A program made the translations under genes and the position numbers. Under the pieces are notes generated by a model. The model ran no database searches. It was not told where the DNA came from and saw nothing but the letters and a program-made list of their open reading frames with translations. From NCBI GenBank assembly GCA_016196115.1, contig JACPYI010000022.1:1-39628 (forward strand): a DNA stretch of 39,628 nt, read 5' to 3'. Position 1 is the first letter of the stretch, and every line of letters begins with the position of its first letter. The stretch is from Candidatus Sungiibacteriota bacterium. GTDB taxonomy: Bacteria; Patescibacteriota; Minisyncoccia; Sungbacterales; HO2-52-23. Positions 39,061-39,628 of the stretch are shown piece by piece.

Positions 39061-39628
39061 ATGATGAAGGAACACATGGCCATTCGTATGAAACCTACCC
39101 TCGCAGTGTATCATACCTTGAAGGAAAAAGTAACCTTTCTGTACCATAAGCCGAAACTGTTCATGCATGAGAATACCACTGGTCGAAAACTGTCATTGCC
39201 CATCATCGAGACCATTACCCTTGCCCTGTACAAACAGACCCAGCACATTCAAACCAAGAAAGCGATCCGGAATGACTTCCAGCCATCCTGTTCCTAATCA
39301 TGTCTGACCTTGCCGCATGGGGACACTCGGGAAAAGGGCATTACTACGGGCTGAAACTGCATCTCACGTCTGATCTGAATAGACAATTACTCGCCATTAG
39401 ATTCAGTCCCGCCAATACCCACGGCACCAAGGTATTCAGGAAGCTGAACGATGATCTGGACGGCATCTTTGTGGCTGATGGGGAGTATGTCTCCGAGAAG
39501 CTGGAACGGGAGTTCTATGTTGAACACAAACGAATCTTGTTTGCCCGACCCCGCAAGAACATGGGTAAACTCATCACCGCATTCCAGTATCATCTCTACA
39601 ATACCCGTATGCTCATTGAACCGAACTT
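39061..39628 (+). pseudogene. IS982-like transposase, degenerate and cut by the window end
   Basis: Two pieces in order: 39061-39297 (KPTLAVYHTLKEKVTFLYHK ... LPIIETITLALYKQTQHIQT) and 39300-39628 (MSDLAAWGHSGKGHYYGLKL, DGIFVADGEYVSEKLEREFY, FARPRKNMGKLITAFQ, NTRMLIEPN). These match the N-terminal and the catalytic DDE parts of an IS982-family-like transposase, but 60-70 residues expected between them are missing and the junction has a stop. Non-functional unless a helper exists. The element's right end is outside the window. Confidence 0.75.

Overview
The window looks like a chromosomal segment of a Patescibacteria/CPR bacterium, probably a Parcubacteria-type lineage. This is inferred from content: many short membrane-anchored or secreted proteins of unknown function, S74/LVIVD and 'VGVGTTTP'-repeat surface proteins, thrombospondin type-3 and LysM/M23 envelope proteins, a VirB6/TrbL-like protein, and a high share of genes without a Shine-Dalgarno sequence. 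The standard code is used; TGA ends several intact genes.

Layout. 1-1414: translation operon infC-rpmI-rplT, with infC lacking any ATG/GTG/TTG start, closed by a 15-bp terminator shared with the converging genes. 1413-5208 (minus): ABC metal-transport permease and ATPase, a Nudix hydrolase and PolX. 5223-10630 (minus): half-size MFS protein, small ORFs, aromatic amino-acid-type permease, LOG-family protein, beta-CASP RNase and a peptidoglycan-binding protein. 10654-12689: tRNA-Arg(CCG), a PIN/NYN-like protein and a DEDDy exonuclease-WYL fusion. 12702-17341: a disturbed region where an IS with 18-bp inverted ends sits between two 5'-truncated genes (an LVIVD/S74 surface protein and an AbiEii-like gene), followed by an intact MNT nucleotidyltransferase and a broken HEPN partner.

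17493-26702 (plus): pnp behind a leader hairpin, a membrane protein, a DksA-like regulator, a surface protein with a 198-bp tandem duplication, a secreted peptidoglycan-binding protein, a comM-like ATPase, a P-loop kinase and a helical-repeat protein. 26792-27934 (minus): LysM/M23 peptidase. 28073-30874: PcrA/UvrD helicase and RsmA (KsgA). 30911-32013 (minus): two envelope proteins. 32098-39000 (plus): a putative secretion/conjugation-type cluster with a TSP3 protein, a large secreted coiled-coil protein and a VirB6/TrbL-like protein. Two RNase-type genes (NYN and PemK/MazF) are interposed, each behind a copy of the VirB6-like gene's signal-peptide-coding sequence. 39061-39628: a degenerate IS982-like transposase running off the window.

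Two patterns stand out. First, at least eight genes carry a -10 hexamer ending exactly 6 or 7 nt before the start codon, which predicts leaderless mRNAs as a common mode here. Second, 35.3-36.8 kb contains three consecutive modules of repeated signal-peptide leader plus different payload, which is not an ordinary operon layout.
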